From contig JAIXMP010000005.1 in the NCBI GenBank assembly GCA_025677815.1, forward strand, positions 1,488,001 to 1,552,000: a stretch of 64,000 bases of DNA, read 5' to 3'. This DNA is from Phascolomyces articulosus. Lineage: Eukaryota > Mucoromycota > Mucoromycetes > Mucorales > Lichtheimiaceae. Position 1 is the first letter of the stretch. Each line of letters starts with the position of its first letter. This document shows positions 24,649 through 37,230 of the stretch, one piece after another. The position numbers and the translations under genes are program-made. The notes below the pieces were generated by a model that ran no database searches, was not told the DNA's origin, and saw only the letters and a program-made list of their open reading frames with translations.

Positions 24649-25471
24649 ATCAGGATAAACAAAAAAAATCTCTCTTCGACTAGTATAGATCTCAACATTC
24701 CAGCATAGCCTTATATGTTTTCTACGTGCGTGACTATAAACCTATCACCGCTATTGGAGTTGTTTACTCCTCTGTATCCAAATGCAACATCTTTTTTCAG
24801 CCTGATGTCTGGTCCATATTCAGTGCCCGAGAGATTGTCATATACTTTCACTTGACACAGTGGATGTTCATGTTCTAATTAAATGTCAGCATAATTTATA
24901 TATACAGATTGCAAATATTTAGAAGATCGTATTTGAGGGCGTATCTTCGAAAATATGAATAAAAAACTGAATAATCTCACCGAACTACATCGCATTCATA
25001 TTTTATGTTCTAGATGAACAAAGAAACTATCTTACCAATATAAAGAATTATTATGATACTCCCCCCCCTTTTGGCAGACCTCACAAGGCTGGGCCACGAG
25101 TCAGCCAATCAGAGGGCTATATAAGGTTTTTTATAACAGCCAATTATTACACAAGATAGGGTCCTGTAAAAAAAATAGCTGAACTGGTACCTTTGCATTA
25201 TTGCATTATTCTGTGAAACTTTCTCAGTCTCGCCACGCATAACACTTCTTTTGGCAGTTACTTCTTCACCTTTTTATTCATCTTCTACTTAGTCTTCTGC
25301 TTGGTCGTTTATTTATTATTTTACTTAACCTTCTACTCTGTCATTTAGCTTCCACTTTACTTCGCCCCTAGCGAACTACATTACTATAGTTTTTCTCATT
25401 AGATGCTTATATACTATTAAATAATAGACGCTGCATCATTTATCATAACTTACGTACAACTGTTATTTGTA
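24649..25471. other. Gene-free stretch with promoter-like or LTR-like segment
   Basis: At 25111-25140 a CCAAT box (GCCAATCAGAGG) is followed by a TATA box (CTATATAAGG), then pyrimidine-rich sequence to about 25390. This arrangement resembles a retrotransposon LTR or a promoter, but no plus-strand gene follows directly and I found no paired TG...CA ends. No coding sequence seen. Confidence 0.3.
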
Positions 25472-25665
25472 GCAGCGGTGGGTTGCAACTTGGATTGTAA
25501 GCAAAGTTAAGTGGAGCCGAAAAACAAATTTTGTATGAGCCGTTGTTGGAATTGTAAATCTACAACCCATCAAATTTACCGTTCTACTTTACAATCTTAG
25601 TTGCTGCAAAAATTTTGTAAATAGGGTTGAAAATTTGTTTGCAATCCAATTTACCATACCCACTG
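25472..25665. mobile_element. MITE-like element with imperfect terminal inverted repeats
   Basis: A 194-bp segment bounded by inverted repeats of about 33 bp. The left end begins GCAGCGGTGGGTTGCAAC; the right end reads TTTGCAATCCAA... and closes CCCACTGC. Fourteen of the innermost 16 positions match (TTTGyTTrCAATCCAA); the outer part matches with small gaps. The interior has no ORF. I could not settle a target-site duplication. Non-autonomous DNA transposon is the likely reading. Confidence 0.5.
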
Positions 25666-25849
25666 CACCCACTCTTAGCGTGACTAACAAATACGAATTT
25701 AGGAACCGTATGAACCTCTCAAGCCAAGGAGGGGTGTCTCGAAGCTCACCGTTCTCAGCCCGGTCTGAAAGATTTATGATGAGTATGTAGGCTATGTTCC
25801 ATGTACATGTTAACTTTGTTATTAATCTTTACTCTTTTCTTTATAGATC

Positions 25850-26167
25850 ATACAGTATCATTGATGAACAAACAACGTAAGTTAAAATTAAATAATATCT
25901 CTCTCTTCATATTTTGCTAACATGTACAATATTTTAAATAGTGGACAACCAGCAACAACACTCTCAACACATGCTCCTTCTTCTCTCTCGCAAGCCGCAC
26001 AACAACAACAACCAAATGAATCTTCCACCCCTTCTCTTTCCACTCCATTTTCTGTTCTTTCCTCGTCCGCCCCTTCATCCTCAACCATTCCTTCCTCTTC
26101 ATCCACTCTTTCTTCTTCCCCTTCATCCGATCAACAACGACGAAAGCGAAAGCCTAGTGTTCAGTTA
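25850..26167 (+). CDS. Possible small Ser/Gln-rich protein exon, low support
   Basis: A candidate exon at about 25849-25876 (frame giving SYSIIDEQT) ends at a GTAAG and may join an AG at 25940 to give GQPATTLSTHAPSSLSQAAQ, a long Ser/Pro/Thr tract and a basic end RRKRKPSVQL. Two frames stay open across this low-complexity DNA, so the ORF is weak evidence. No convincing first exon was found; the upstream sequence holds the MITE-like element. If real it is an intrinsically disordered, possibly nuclear protein. Confidence 0.25.
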
Positions 26168-27209
26168 TGACCACGTTCAGCACGAGATCGTAATCAGAAA
26201 AACGATTAATTATTAGTGAATAATAATATTTATATTTTATATAATAAAAAAAATATTTATTAATGGGCAATCTAAAAGAATTCATTGTTACATGTTTGGG
26301 TGCACGAATTATCAAAAATATATCACTCTCTGTGCTGGTCTTAAATTCTATGTCATGGATGCACTGGATGCACTGGGTCCTTCCCGTAGCGTATTCTATA
26401 TAACTTTAGTATCGTTGGTCATGAATAATAAATGATTTGACTGATGGCTGTGGATGCACATACTATTATTTTTTGAGCTAATTTCCTCTCTTTATTTTTA
26501 TTTTTTGTATAAAACGTACTTGAACTTTTAATTTCTTTGTTTTTCCCTTTCGTTTCTCTTGTTAAAAAAAACGTGGATTGAAATGTTCAAAAAAAAAAGA
26601 AGAAGTAAAGATAAAACGCACACATCCTCATAAGCATTTATTGTGTAAAATGATAAATAAGAGTATTCATTAGTGCTTAATTCAGGGGTATTTTCTAATT
26701 GGTGGAAATAATTATACTTATGAGATGGATGCAACTACTTAAACGTAAAACCATAGGCTAGATTGTGTTTGAGTGCGCTTATATTATATATATATATATA
26801 ATAAAAATAATGATAAGCACTACGTACGTTCACTGAATTGAATACTGCTTTTTTTTCTTCTTTTTCATAATTACGAACGGCACCTTCTTTTGATATTGCC
26901 TTTCTCCCTCCTCCAAAAGAATACGTGAGGAATAAATGGTAGTCAAACTAATTCTCATCCTTAAAAATAATAAACTACTGAGGTGCACAAGCTCTTAGTT
27001 CGACCAAAGTTTTCACTTTTTTTTTTTTTTTTTTTTTGAAATCGATCTACTGCTTGGGATCTCACTTTTTTCGATTTTTTATTTCAGAATTCTTATAAAG
27101 TAACATATGAATAATGAAAGTTATGAAGCATATATTTATAAATCTGGATGATGAGCAAGGAGAAAGAATTTTAAATGAGAACCTTTGAGCAATTTTAAGC
27201 AGGGCGAGC

Positions 27210-27245
<36 letters not shown>

Positions 27246-27279
27246 ATCTTTTTCAGAGCATGCTACATTTTTTTTATTA
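26168..27279. other. Gene-free stretch rich in homopolymers
   Basis: (TA)n at about 26788-26801, a run of 21 T at 27017-27037 and a run of 33 A at 27211-27243. ORFs at 26528-26734 and 27062-27247 are products of these runs. No gene seen. Confidence 0.5.
27211..27243. repeat. Poly-A tract, 33 bp
   Basis: Uninterrupted A33, the longest homopolymer in the window. It could be an indel-prone assembly spot or the tail of a retroposed copy. Confidence 0.9.
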
Positions 27280-27579
27280 GTGTGAGACTACATATATGTG
27301 AAATTGTTGGTACAATATACAATATTGTTTTCATGTATTTACAATACGAATTTACCTGTGCACAGGGTGGCTCATGCCGACAAAATGTGGCATCGAAGGC
27401 TTCACGTTCTTTGTCCTCTCATGGTTTTTCAGAAGGATACTATAGAAAAACTATTTTATCAGGTCCGGACAAGAAAATATTAACCAGCTTGCATATAGTA
27501 ATTATAATACAAGAAAAAGCAAACAAACAACAAATTTATGTAATCTGTACTATAATTGTTTTAATTATTACCTATACAG

Positions 27580-28147
27580 ATGGATAAATCCTTTATAAAT
27601 TCATTTCATTGTTCTTTACCAAAGTATTTATTTGATCATTTTTATCATAAAGAAACCCTGGTTCTTCATTGGCTCCATTATATCAAAATATCATTGGACG
27701 AGAAAACCCAACCTGCTGTATGCCATCTCGGGGAGTGGATGGTGGGGATTCCCTTTTTCTTTCTTTCACTATATACTTTTCTTGTTCATGATTATAGAAA
27801 AGATGATCTTTATAAGCCAAGAACAACAGCAAGAAATGTTTTCTTGATTTATATAACTTTCTTTGGATCGATCTTTTTGATCAAATAAACAAAAAACTGA
27901 TTGATTATTATCGTGGTAACGTGTGTATTTCTTTCTTCATTTCCTATATAGTGCTCAGCAAAAGAAAAGTCGCTACTAATATATATACCGCAATTATGGG
28001 TAAATTACTACCTTTTAATTGTAGTAGTAGTGATAGACTGTGATTAACAAAAATATTTATTTCTTAGCATTTGTCCTTCTAATAATTTACTACATGATCC
28101 TCAATATGTATGTCAAGAAGACCATTTTCATTCTCTGTTACAAAGGT
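27580..28147 (+). CDS. Possible unrecognised membrane-protein gene
   Basis: Low support. The frame 27580-27888 begins MDKSFINSFHCSLPKYLFDH and includes hydrophobic stretches (IPFFFLSLYTFLVHDYRK, RNVFLIYITFFGSIFLI). A further block after an AG at 27950 (LSKRKVATNIYTAIM) joins across a GT-AG pair to AFVLLIIYYMILNMYVKK (28068-28146), giving one more transmembrane helix. I could not link the two halves with certainty and do not recognise the protein. An upstream block at 27361-27480 is open in three frames. Confidence 0.25.
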
Positions 28148-28986
28148 AATCCATATATCAATGCAAAACTTGACTTAATATCATATTGTTTATGGTCATT
28201 AATGTGATATGTATTAAAGCGATGGATACAGTTGTTAGTGACAAATCGTATTCATAGGTAAAAAGATCAAAAAGTATATAAAATATATTTATCCAAAACG
28301 CGCGTGTTTTCGGCCAGAAAGAAACAAAAAAGGTAGATCATGGAAAGGAAATAGTGTTGGTAAGCAACACTGTTTTATATTTTCAATAGGATCTATTGAC
28401 AGAAATGTTTTTCATTAGGAGCATTTTGTTTTAATTGATTAGCACGGGAAAGTCTGGGTCTTTTCCAAAACAAGAAGGTTGACGACGCTTCCTTTTATAG
28501 ATTAAACCTTGGCGAAAAACTCAGCGGTAATATCAATATCCACCCCCCTTATTTGTTAAAATTCAATAGTCGGTCTATCTGTTTTATATATGTATGATCC
28601 ATTGTGTTAAATAAATCAACATCATAAAAAAAAGAATTATATATAGTATTATAATAAAAGGGATTGGGCTAAAAGTAAAAAGATGATGAAGAAGAAGATG
28701 AAGAGTAAAAAGGAAGAGATTGAGGCTTACACTTGGCATACCAAGAATGATTATTTTGAGTCAAAAGTAACATGTAATTCGGGGTGATGTTATATAAATA
28801 ATGACTTTTTTTTTAAATGAGTGTGTTTAGTTCCAATCCAATTTTTATTGGGAAAAATACCTCGGGCAGAGAAAAATTATCTTTTTCTTCTTTTCTTTTC
28901 TTCGTTTTCACATACCTACTTCTTTTTTACTTCACTTCTCTTTCCTCTTGCTTTTTTTTCATACTTCTTTTTGAAATAACCATATC
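28148..28986. other. Spacer and bZIP promoter region
   Basis: No gene seen. The last 120 bp before the bZIP ATG are pyrimidine-rich (CTTTTCTTC-type), typical of fungal core promoters and leaders. Confidence 0.5.
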
Positions 28987-30771
28987 ATGGACAATAATAA
29001 TGATAACTTTTTCAATTGGATTATTGATCAAGAAGTGTTAAATACTTCTCAACAGCAACAACAACAACAGGAGCAAACCACTTCACCTGGAATAAACACT
29101 GGTTTATCACCAGACCAACAATGTATTAATAATTTATTATTCCATGATTGGAGTGATATTCATTCATCGACCACTCCTTTGGGAAACAACCCTATTCAAC
29201 TCAGTGGAAGTAGCAGTACTACAAGTACAAGTAGTAATGAAAGTGTCAAGGAACAACCTACTATTCGTAAACAACAACAAACTCAACGTTCATCCACAGG
29301 CACATTGAAACCATTCAATCCTCATGGTTCTACCACAGATGATGCAACAGATAATAAACTCCAACCTACCACAGGCCGTCTTGATTTTCGAGTATCTAAT
29401 AATGATGATTGTCAAGTCACAGATTCTCAGTTAAAGAAAATGACTTCCAAGGAACGAAGACAATTACGAAACAAGATTTCTGCACGAAACTTTAGACAAA
29501 GAAGAAAAGGTTAGTGTGATCCATTTAGAATATTTAAAAAGAGAAACCAATTTGTGTATATTTAGTCATTATTGAGTGATGGGAAAAGATTTTAATGCAC
29601 GTTATAATCTGACTTTATGTTTTACTTTTATTTTAAAAAAGATTATATCACCTCATTGGAAGAACAAATCGAACAATTACAAAATGAAAAATCACAACTC
29701 AAGTTGGAAGTAAAGAATGTCTATGGTATTGTCACCAAATTACAGAAAGAAAATGATCAACTTCGTGTGGATTTATTGTTATCACGACAAGGTATGGTTA
29801 CTACCACACCGACTACAAGCACGTCAACTGTAAATCATACAGTGCAACAACAACATCAACAACCTATCAATAACAACACAACCAATGCAACAACCACACC
29901 CGATGATATGCTTGCAAGCATTCCGGAACTTACATTTACCAACACCATGTCATCACCTGAAGATGCCTTATTTGATACATTGGATACTGATTTCCATAGC
30001 AACACGTCGACCTCACTTTCACCACCTTCTTCCACAGATGAAATGAATAACGCTGCTTCATGGGATCTTGTTTTACCTGATGCTACTTGGCTTTCGCATG
30101 CTGCTATTCCTCGTTGGGATTGGTCTCGTATCTTGGACAAATCACAAGCAAGAACCAATCCAACCACATTGTATGATGTACGAGACACATTCCAAAAGTA
30201 TCCATTGTTGGCTCCTGCATTAATGTCCATTGTGGTGGGTCATACCATGTCCATGAGTGCCGAAGAATTAATGAAGACCACTGCAGCATTAATACCCTTA
30301 TCCAACACAGTGCAACAAGAAGAGGATGACGATGCCAGAACTCTTGTCTCCACTTCATTCGATGTGAAGCAACAGGGTGTCGTGTCAAAGACACAATCTG
30401 AATTAACTCATGAATTATTACAAGAATTGTTCAAGGCTTCCCTTCAACCTACCACTATTGCATCGATTACAGAAAAGGGTGAAGAAAAGGAAACAGTGGA
30501 TCAAGAGGAAGAGCAAGAAAATGAAAAGACTGAAGGGGAAAAGGCCAAAACAACATATAAGCCATGCTGTCCATCGCAGTATATTATTCCACTTTTCCGG
30601 TCATATGCTTGTAAAGTAGTAACAGAATTTTATAATTGTGTACAACAAATGGATAATTGTAGAAAGCAGCTTTGTCCTATACAAAAATATGAACAACTTA
30701 CTGCATCCTCTTCCTCCTCTTCATCTTCATCAACAACTACACCTCGACAACAACCTTTATCCAGTTGTTAA
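28987..30771 (+). CDS. bZIP transcription factor
   Basis: Two exons, 28987-29509 and 29642-30771, giving 550 residues. The single intron falls inside the basic region, between the basic block and the zipper. Basic region LRNKISARNFRQRRKD (N-x(7)-R type), followed by the zipper ITSLEEQIEQLQNEKSQLKL and KNVYGIVTKLQKENDQLRVD with leucines at heptad spacing. Flanks are low complexity: poly-Gln near residues 22-30, Ser/Thr tracts, and a Ser run before the C-terminus. A central conserved-looking block holds WSRILDKSQARTNPTTLYDV and the stretch FQKYPLLAPALMSIVVGHTM. The NKISARNFRxRRK signature marks a fungal family of uncertain target genes. Nuclear regulator by family. Confidence 0.93.
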
Positions 30772-31255
30772 ATTACTTAGTACTTTATCCCCTCCTCATC
30801 CCATCCCAACATTAATTTCACCATAGTTGTTTCTTTTTACCATCCAATTCTGTTCTTTCTCGCACTAAACACGCATTCTCTTCTTCTTTTTCACCGTGTA
30901 TATCAAATATTTATTGTTCTTCCTGTCGTTTTTTTAGCTCTAGTTGTTTTAATTTTTCTTATTTCTCTTTTCTATTTTGCTGTTCCATAATACAATGTTC
31001 CATAAAAATGTGAATAAAAATACATATATACCAAACAATGGATTTTTTTTTTAAAAAAAACAATATTTACACTTGCTTCAATGTTTGTATCGTAAGATAA
31101 TTAATATAATAATAATGTAAATGTTATAATTGTAATACGTGTAAAATGTATTTTTTTTTCTTTCGTTGGATTAAGATATACAACAACAAAAACCTCTAAA
31201 GATAGATATATGATATATATAGATATATAATACTATTTTTTATCTCCTATTTCTT
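30772..31255. other. Convergent 3' flanks
   Basis: Region between the stops of the bZIP gene and the Atg27-like gene, T-rich and with several AATAAA-like sites (for example 31012-31020). No gene. Confidence 0.5.
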
Positions 31256-33093
31256 TTAAACAGACACGTAGCCACCGCTTCCTCGGCGGTGTGACATGAT
31301 GGAATCGACTAGATGCGATATTAAGTCCTATATATTATTAATCAAGCATTTGTTAGCAAAAAAGGTGTGGATCGTGGCGTTTCCTCTTTTCACTAAATAT
31401 ACAACTCACCTTGATCAAATAGGGTAAATCAAGCCAGAAATCTAAATTACATGCATATTAATAGTATTAAATCAGTATGATTATTTTTTTTTCCTTGAGA
31501 AAAAACCAAATTTTCCAAATGAGTTGAATTCACACTTACCACGATGGGGAATAAGATCAAGACCTCTTGCATTATACATCTTAAAGTTATAAAAGGCCCC
31601 ACCAACAAAATAAATAGCAAGGACTACACCAATACTAATAGCAGTGATAAAAAAAACATAAATAGGATGACAATCAATAACTTTATCTCGTATATAAAAA
31701 GAATCTTATCCTTCCCACTCAATATTCCATCCATAACGAATATTACTTACATAGTAAAGAAAACGCCTGCACCTGACATGCCTTCACTCTTCTCTTCATT
31801 TCCATTATCACCATTAGAAGGAGGTGGAGGTGCTTCACCTTCCTTTGTACTATAATATTAAAAAATAAAATATCATCTATCAGTGGTTTTTTTTTCTTAT
31901 ATATAAACACTCTACTGTCTTTAATAGACAAACTTACCCGCAAGCAAATACGGTTTTCCAGTTCAAAGACATGACATTATTTTGATAAGAAATTAAAGTA
32001 GGTGCTTCAGGATCCTTCTAATAAAAGTTGAACACGTAAGATATCCTTTTTCTGTTTAAAATTTTCGCGTGGCAAAAAAAAGAGAGTACAGAGAAAGATG
32101 GGTCACGTTCATTCGATGACACCTATATCCCCCATGTTTTTTTTTCTTTCTCTCATTTTCCATATCCATATCCATACATTCTAATTATATATATATATAT
32201 ATGCCATCCTTTCTCCTTCTTCCCCCAAAAATGCTTTCTTCTTGTGATGATGTATATATATATTTTTTGTTTTATAACATACATTACGGTCTTGACTCGC
32301 GTCACATTCTAATGTCACCTGAGCAGATTGTGTCGAATCCTTATATTTACCACCATTCAATACAAGCGAAAACTTGGCACCACCTAATCATATTCAATAA
32401 ATAACAGTTACTACAGTCAGTATTCTATAACTGGGAGTAATGCTTGGCGATGATTATTATAAACTTACTTTGTGTCAAATCTTGATTTGTATCCACTGCT
32501 TTAAAAGCAGGATTCAATTTATCTTTATCGTATTCTCCAGCAATCTTTTGAATCTGTGCTACAATGTGTTGTTCACCTCTACTAATGATAGATCGACGAC
32601 AGATATACTATCCATCATGATTAACAACATGGTTAGGTAAGTCGATTTCTCCTCTCTCTGACTATAAATATCAATATCTGAAACGCGTAGTGTGATTAAA
32701 AAGATCCTTACAGTTCCCTTTTCACAAAAATCGTCCTTATTTTCTTCGGGTACTTGAAGTTCATCGCAAATATTGATTTGGACTTCATTTTCCGTAGTCG
32801 AAGGAGGTGTGTCTTCTTTTTGAGAAATGGTGAATGCTCTATGAAATCACACCATGTCATTTAATATTCGTTAATCTTAAGTCTGGCACCAAAATAAGTA
32901 ACTTTTTTTTATCTTTTTTTTTTTATCTTTATAAGGATAAAATATGGAAAATGTCAAACCTGTTCAACTTTGAAAGATCAAGGACGACATCTTTATCCGA
33001 CACAGGTTTATAATTTGGATTACAATAGTTTTGTGCACCAAGGGTGCTTGTAGCAGCACCAATAATTAAAGCTAAACCGAGATGAAGTTTCAT
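31256..33093 (-). CDS. Atg27 / mannose-6-phosphate-receptor-like type I membrane protein
   Basis: Starts MKLHLGLALIIGAATSTLGA, a signal peptide, then a luminal region rich in Cys (QNYCNPNYKP, ICDELQVPEE, CEKG, VTLECDAS, FACG) as in the Atg27/MRH fold. Exons lie at about 33093-32962, 32838-32712, 32630-32460, 32370-32275, 32020-31940, 31850-31752, 31740-31540, 31439-31408 and 31334-31256. One transmembrane helix (TAISIGVVLAIYFVGGAFYN) precedes a short cytosolic tail: ARGLDLIPHRDFW, DLPYLIKDL, and SGGYVSV at the stop. The final YVSV is a tyrosine sorting signal of the YxxPhi type, like the YSAV end of Atg27, and suggests Golgi/endosome-vacuole cycling. A cation-dependent mannose-6-phosphate receptor relative is the alternative. 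Exon edges are approximate. Confidence 0.82.
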
Positions 33094-33411
33094 TGGAAGA
33101 TTAAACAAGTTATGCCTTCAGGAGCAAAAAAAAAAAAGAACAGGAGAAAAAAAATCAAGTTGACTTTTACACCCGTTTCTTCTTTTGTCCCGCTCCCTAT
33201 TTGAGGCCTTTTCGCCAGGCTGGAAATAAAAACATCAAGGTCTGATCCATGGTTTTGGATAACAAAAGAAAAAAAATAGAATGTCATAATATATTTGTAT
33301 TTGGAAAGATGAAAAAAGGATCGAATGAAAGAAGAACAAAAAAAATATACATTGGATTTTACTATGATGGATAGATATGAGATGTGAGTGTTGTGTGAGT
33401 TTTTCAATATA

Positions 33412-35136
33412 TTAATCTTGATGAAGACTTTTTACAATAGGTTTACGACTCTTATTATTTGGAAGACCACCACCTGGTTGATTCCATGATAAATAAGTAG
33501 TATCACCAAGTGATCTATCACCAAAAGAAAAAATGTTAGCATACGATACAGACTGTAAGAAGAAAAAACAGTGTATAGAAATATTTTCATTTTTTTCTTT
33601 TTACCTGGGCTTAATACAGTGTTTGATGGTAAATATCATGCCAAGAAGTAAGCAAATACCACCGATGGCCATGTACGTAATACCAAGATAAGGGTTATAA
33701 CCGCCTAATGGTGTGGATGTAGAAATAACAACCCATTTTTGACCACCATACAATGTCGTATTAAAGTCTTTTTGAGTTATAATACAGCTGTTAGTTTCTA
33801 ATCACTACATCTACATTTTCGACAAATCCATGGAATATAAAAAAACAACAAAGACTTACTCATATCAATTCGCATACGCCATCGCCCTTCTGTTAATGGC
33901 TCTACATCATTTCGACCCCATATTTTACGGAAATCTGGTAATGCAGCAACACGCATCCATACCATGAAAGATTCATCTTGTGATAGATCGGGTGGTGGAT
34001 GGGCAGCATCATAACGACCTTCTGGATATCTTTGTGCCCAATTAGGTGGTGGTACAACACTGTCAGGCGTATATCGTGTAGGACCATATTTGTCTTTATC
34101 TGTCGGCCATGCAATTCCTGTTGTAGTAAAACCATAAGTCATATCCGTTGCTGCATTAACTGAAGTCAAGTTTGAACGGGTATCTAAAGAAACAAAACAA
34201 GTTGTCAACAATGAATACCATAGTCTTATACATAATACCCTCTCTATCCACCATCATGACAATAAATAAAATGAAATGGATCTTATATTACCATTAAACA
34301 TGGAATTCGCAATTAAACCACATGGATATATACTAGAACCATTATCCGAAGTTCTTAAAGGACCACAGTTACCACCTGGTGGAGACAATGGATCCCCTAA
34401 TAATTGGCCAGCATCGAAACTATTGATATATTGTCGATGATTTTGATAAAAGTCTGTCAATCGATAATATATAAAAATGGGTGGTGTCATGGTTTGTGGA
34501 ACAGTAAAATCAATAATGCACTGAGGAATTGCTAAATTATTTGGATTTTGCCAGTTTGGATTTAAAAAGGTAGATGCTTCTTCATAATGGTAAGCAGGTG
34601 CTTCAAAACTCGATGTGTTGAGTTCTTGTGATAGTTGAAATGTATATTGATGTTTTGCAAGATAAACAGGTTCTGTGTATCGATAACAATTGGTATAATC
34701 GAGTTTGATTTCTACTACCTAATAATCAATCATAAATATAAATATTAAGCAAACAAACAAATGAATTATTTATAGTATCCCCCCCATTTGAAAAATAATA
34801 ATAATTGAAATTGATTTTCTTACGCGACTATTCGACCAATAAAGCAATCCACCAATGGGTGTAAACAAGATGCCAATAATGAAGAATGTAGGTAATGCTG
34901 TTCTAGGTGTTAATACAGGTTGCCATGCTGGAAGTCGTTGTTGTCGAAATGCGCCATCTATTTATTAATATAATATTGTATAATAAAAGCAAAAGCTGTG
35001 TTATTTTCTCGGTTCCTTAAAAATAAATTATTCTATTTTGTGTTATACTAATAATAATAATAAAAAGGTGGTCATCGGTTTTTTTACCAGTAGGCTTTCT
35101 TGACTTTTTTTTCACAACTTCTCCGGAATCTGACAT
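33412..35136 (-). CDS. CDC50/Lem3 family flippase beta subunit
   Basis: Chaperone subunit of P4-ATPase phospholipid flippases. Starts [17 protein letters not shown] at 35136. After an intron the exon from about 34959 gives [20 protein letters not shown] and a first transmembrane helix [19 protein letters not shown]. The large ectodomain carries the family motif [12 protein letters not shown] with the following DT across an intron (about 34300-34185), several Cys residues and N-glycosylation-type sites (NGSS, NLTS). The second helix is [20 protein letters not shown] and the cytosolic tail ends VKSLHQD at 33412. The protein is full length by comparison with the family (about 400 residues). Divergent from the BTG/Tob gene, 785 bp apart. 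Confidence 0.95.
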
Positions 35137-35921
35137 TTGGTATATTTAAAATGTGAGATTTTACTCAGATTAAAAAGTGGATGAAGAGAAAAAGTGAGTG
35201 AGAGAGAGAAAAGAAAGAAAAGCAAATAGGTACTTCACCCGCACCAAGCCTCGCCTTGTTACCAGCTTGGCACACACTATTAATTTTGAGCGATTACCTT
35301 TTTGGGATACTAAGAAATGTACATTCTCTATTGTCATTTCTGCATCTTTGTCTTATCTATTGATACATCATGGTATATTATAGATAATATAATACTATAT
35401 TTCTATTTCTACTAGAAATACGCTGAAGAGATCTTACATTTACAATTTTCATTTGTATTCTATCATCCAGAATGAAATATAATGAGAGAGCAGTAAACGT
35501 TAAGTGGTTCGTTGTCATGCAGAAAGCGGAGACCAGCATCATAATATTATTTAGTTCGATATTCTATTTTTGGTACCTCTGGCTTTTATTTAAAAAACTT
35601 GGCAACAATGAATAGTAATAGCATATTAATGATCGTACTAATCACATTTTTTAATAAATCTATCTTTTATATCCCTAGGGTTCGAGTTTTTAACATGGGG
35701 GATGCTATGTTCTTGTCTAGTGTTGCAATAATTACTAAACTTACGGAGATTTTATAAAATGGTTGATATGGTATAATACTTTGGACTGTCCCCAAAAAAA
35801 GAAGCTACAGCTCCGAATGTAAATATTAAAGAGACAACCTGTCACTTTTATTTCTCTTTCTTTCTTGTGTCGGTTTTTATTAAAGAAACATACGAAAATC
35901 AATCATAGTGATAATAAAAAA
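35137..35921. promoter_or_regulatory. Divergent intergenic region between CDC50 and BTG/Tob genes
   Basis: Contains both start-side flanks. A GA-rich patch lies at 35190-35225 and a T/C-rich patch at 35850-35875 just before the BTG/Tob ATG. No conserved element was identified. Confidence 0.4.
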
Positions 35922-36810
35922 ATGCATATGGAAATTGCCCAAGCTGTTGATTTTTTGGGTCGACTATTACAATCAAAATTCGAGCAAAATGATCTATTGT
36001 CTTTCAAGCATGAATTGACCAAAGTTTTGAAAGCGCGATTCGCCGATCATTGGGATCCTCAACAACCTACTCGCGGTAATGGCTTTCGGTCTATTTCAAA
36101 TCTTAATAGTCAACTGGATCCTGTACTTCTTCAAGGTATACATTGAATAATACTCTATTTATTCAATAGAATAATTATGTGTGTGCCAATGAGAAAAAGA
36201 GAGAGGGCGAGAGTGCGTATTAGAAGAGGAGGAAGAGCAATACCATTCGTTTACACATAATAAAAAAAAATGAACTGTATGTTATATATTTCACCATTAT
36301 ATAGCTGCAGTAAAATCATCCGTATCACCAAGTTTAATATATATGAATTTGCCTCGAGATTTCGTACTATGGATTGATCCATTTTCTGTATCTTATCGAG
36401 TGGGGGATCATGGCAATATCATGACATTATTTGAAGATCGTTCAAGAGGTCGAATTACGTTTAAATTAGACCCCAATAGTATGCCAAAAAGTCCTGCTAT
36501 GAGTCCGCATATCATTCCTCCTCCACGCGCCTCTTCAGCTGTACGTATTTCTCCACCACCCAGTCCTCATCAATTACAGAGACATGCTACACCTCCACCT
36601 TTGGCTGCTTCGCCACTCTCAAAACATGTCAAGATTGCTAAACCTCAACCAACAAACACTACGTTGACTCCTGTTCAATCGCAACAAGAACAAGTGGCCA
36701 ATAAGAATAAAGAAAAAGATACATCTTCCAGTACACCCACAAGTACTACAGGTACAACTACACCCACCACACCAGATAATAAAGACCAACCATTAATTAT
36801 GGCAAATTAA
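35922..36810 (+). CDS. BTG/Tob (APRO) family protein
   Basis: Two exons, 35922-36135 and 36305-36810, 239 residues. N-terminal BTG domain: MHMEIAQAVDFLGRLLQSKF, then FADHWDPQQPTRGNGFRSIS (box A) and LPRDFVLWIDPFSVSYRVGD (box B). In animals the box motifs bind the CAF1/Pop2 deadenylase of CCR4-NOT and promote mRNA decay. The C-terminal half is disordered, Pro/Ser/Thr/Gln-rich, with SPPPSPH and TPTSTTGTTTPTTP runs. I chose the ATG at 35922; codons upstream are open but lack an ATG. A second Met two codons later could also serve. Convergent with the Rpp40 gene. Confidence 0.92.
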
Positions 36811-37230
36811 AAATAATAACTGAAGGTTCTTCTTTATATCTTTTTTTCCTTCTTTTTGTTGTATACTACTTATCACGCTAATTACTTTGTATGTTATCTA
36901 CCTTCAAAAAAAACAACCCAACCATTTATATACTCTAAAATATTCTTTCCTTCGCTTTGTACATTTTTTTTATATATACAACACATATTACGATGCGTCT
37001 TTCCTCTTTTTCTTTTTTATTCCAACTTTTTTATGTAGTGTACTAATTTTCCAATTTTTTCTACTCTTCACATAGTACACAATATAAACGCACTCATCTA
37101 TAAAAAGATTTATCTAATATTTAGTCTAACAATAATAATTACTTTTAGCTAATAATAATGCTAGATATAAAGATATTATTCTCATTTTTTTTACTCTTTC
37201 CTATACATGGATGATGGGAAAGTTTATATT
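36811..37230. other. Convergent 3' flanks
   Basis: T-rich sequence between the stops of BTG/Tob and Rpp40, with short chance ORFs on the plus strand. No gene. Confidence 0.5.

Noticed and set aside
25100..25400. Possible LTR (CCAAT, TATA, pyrimidine-rich tail)
   Set aside because: No TG...CA ends, target duplication or second copy could be found in the window; listed only as promoter- or LTR-like.
25941..26216. Overlapping Pro/Leu/Asn-rich ORF in a second frame
   Set aside because: Low-complexity TCC/CTT repeats keep several frames open; the Ser/Gln frame ends in a more protein-like basic tail, and neither is firm.
26960..27037. Pol III-like signal: B-box-like AGTTCGACC followed by a T-run
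   Set aside because: No matching A box at the right distance and the arm sequences do not pair as in a tRNA; likely coincidence beside a poly-T tract.
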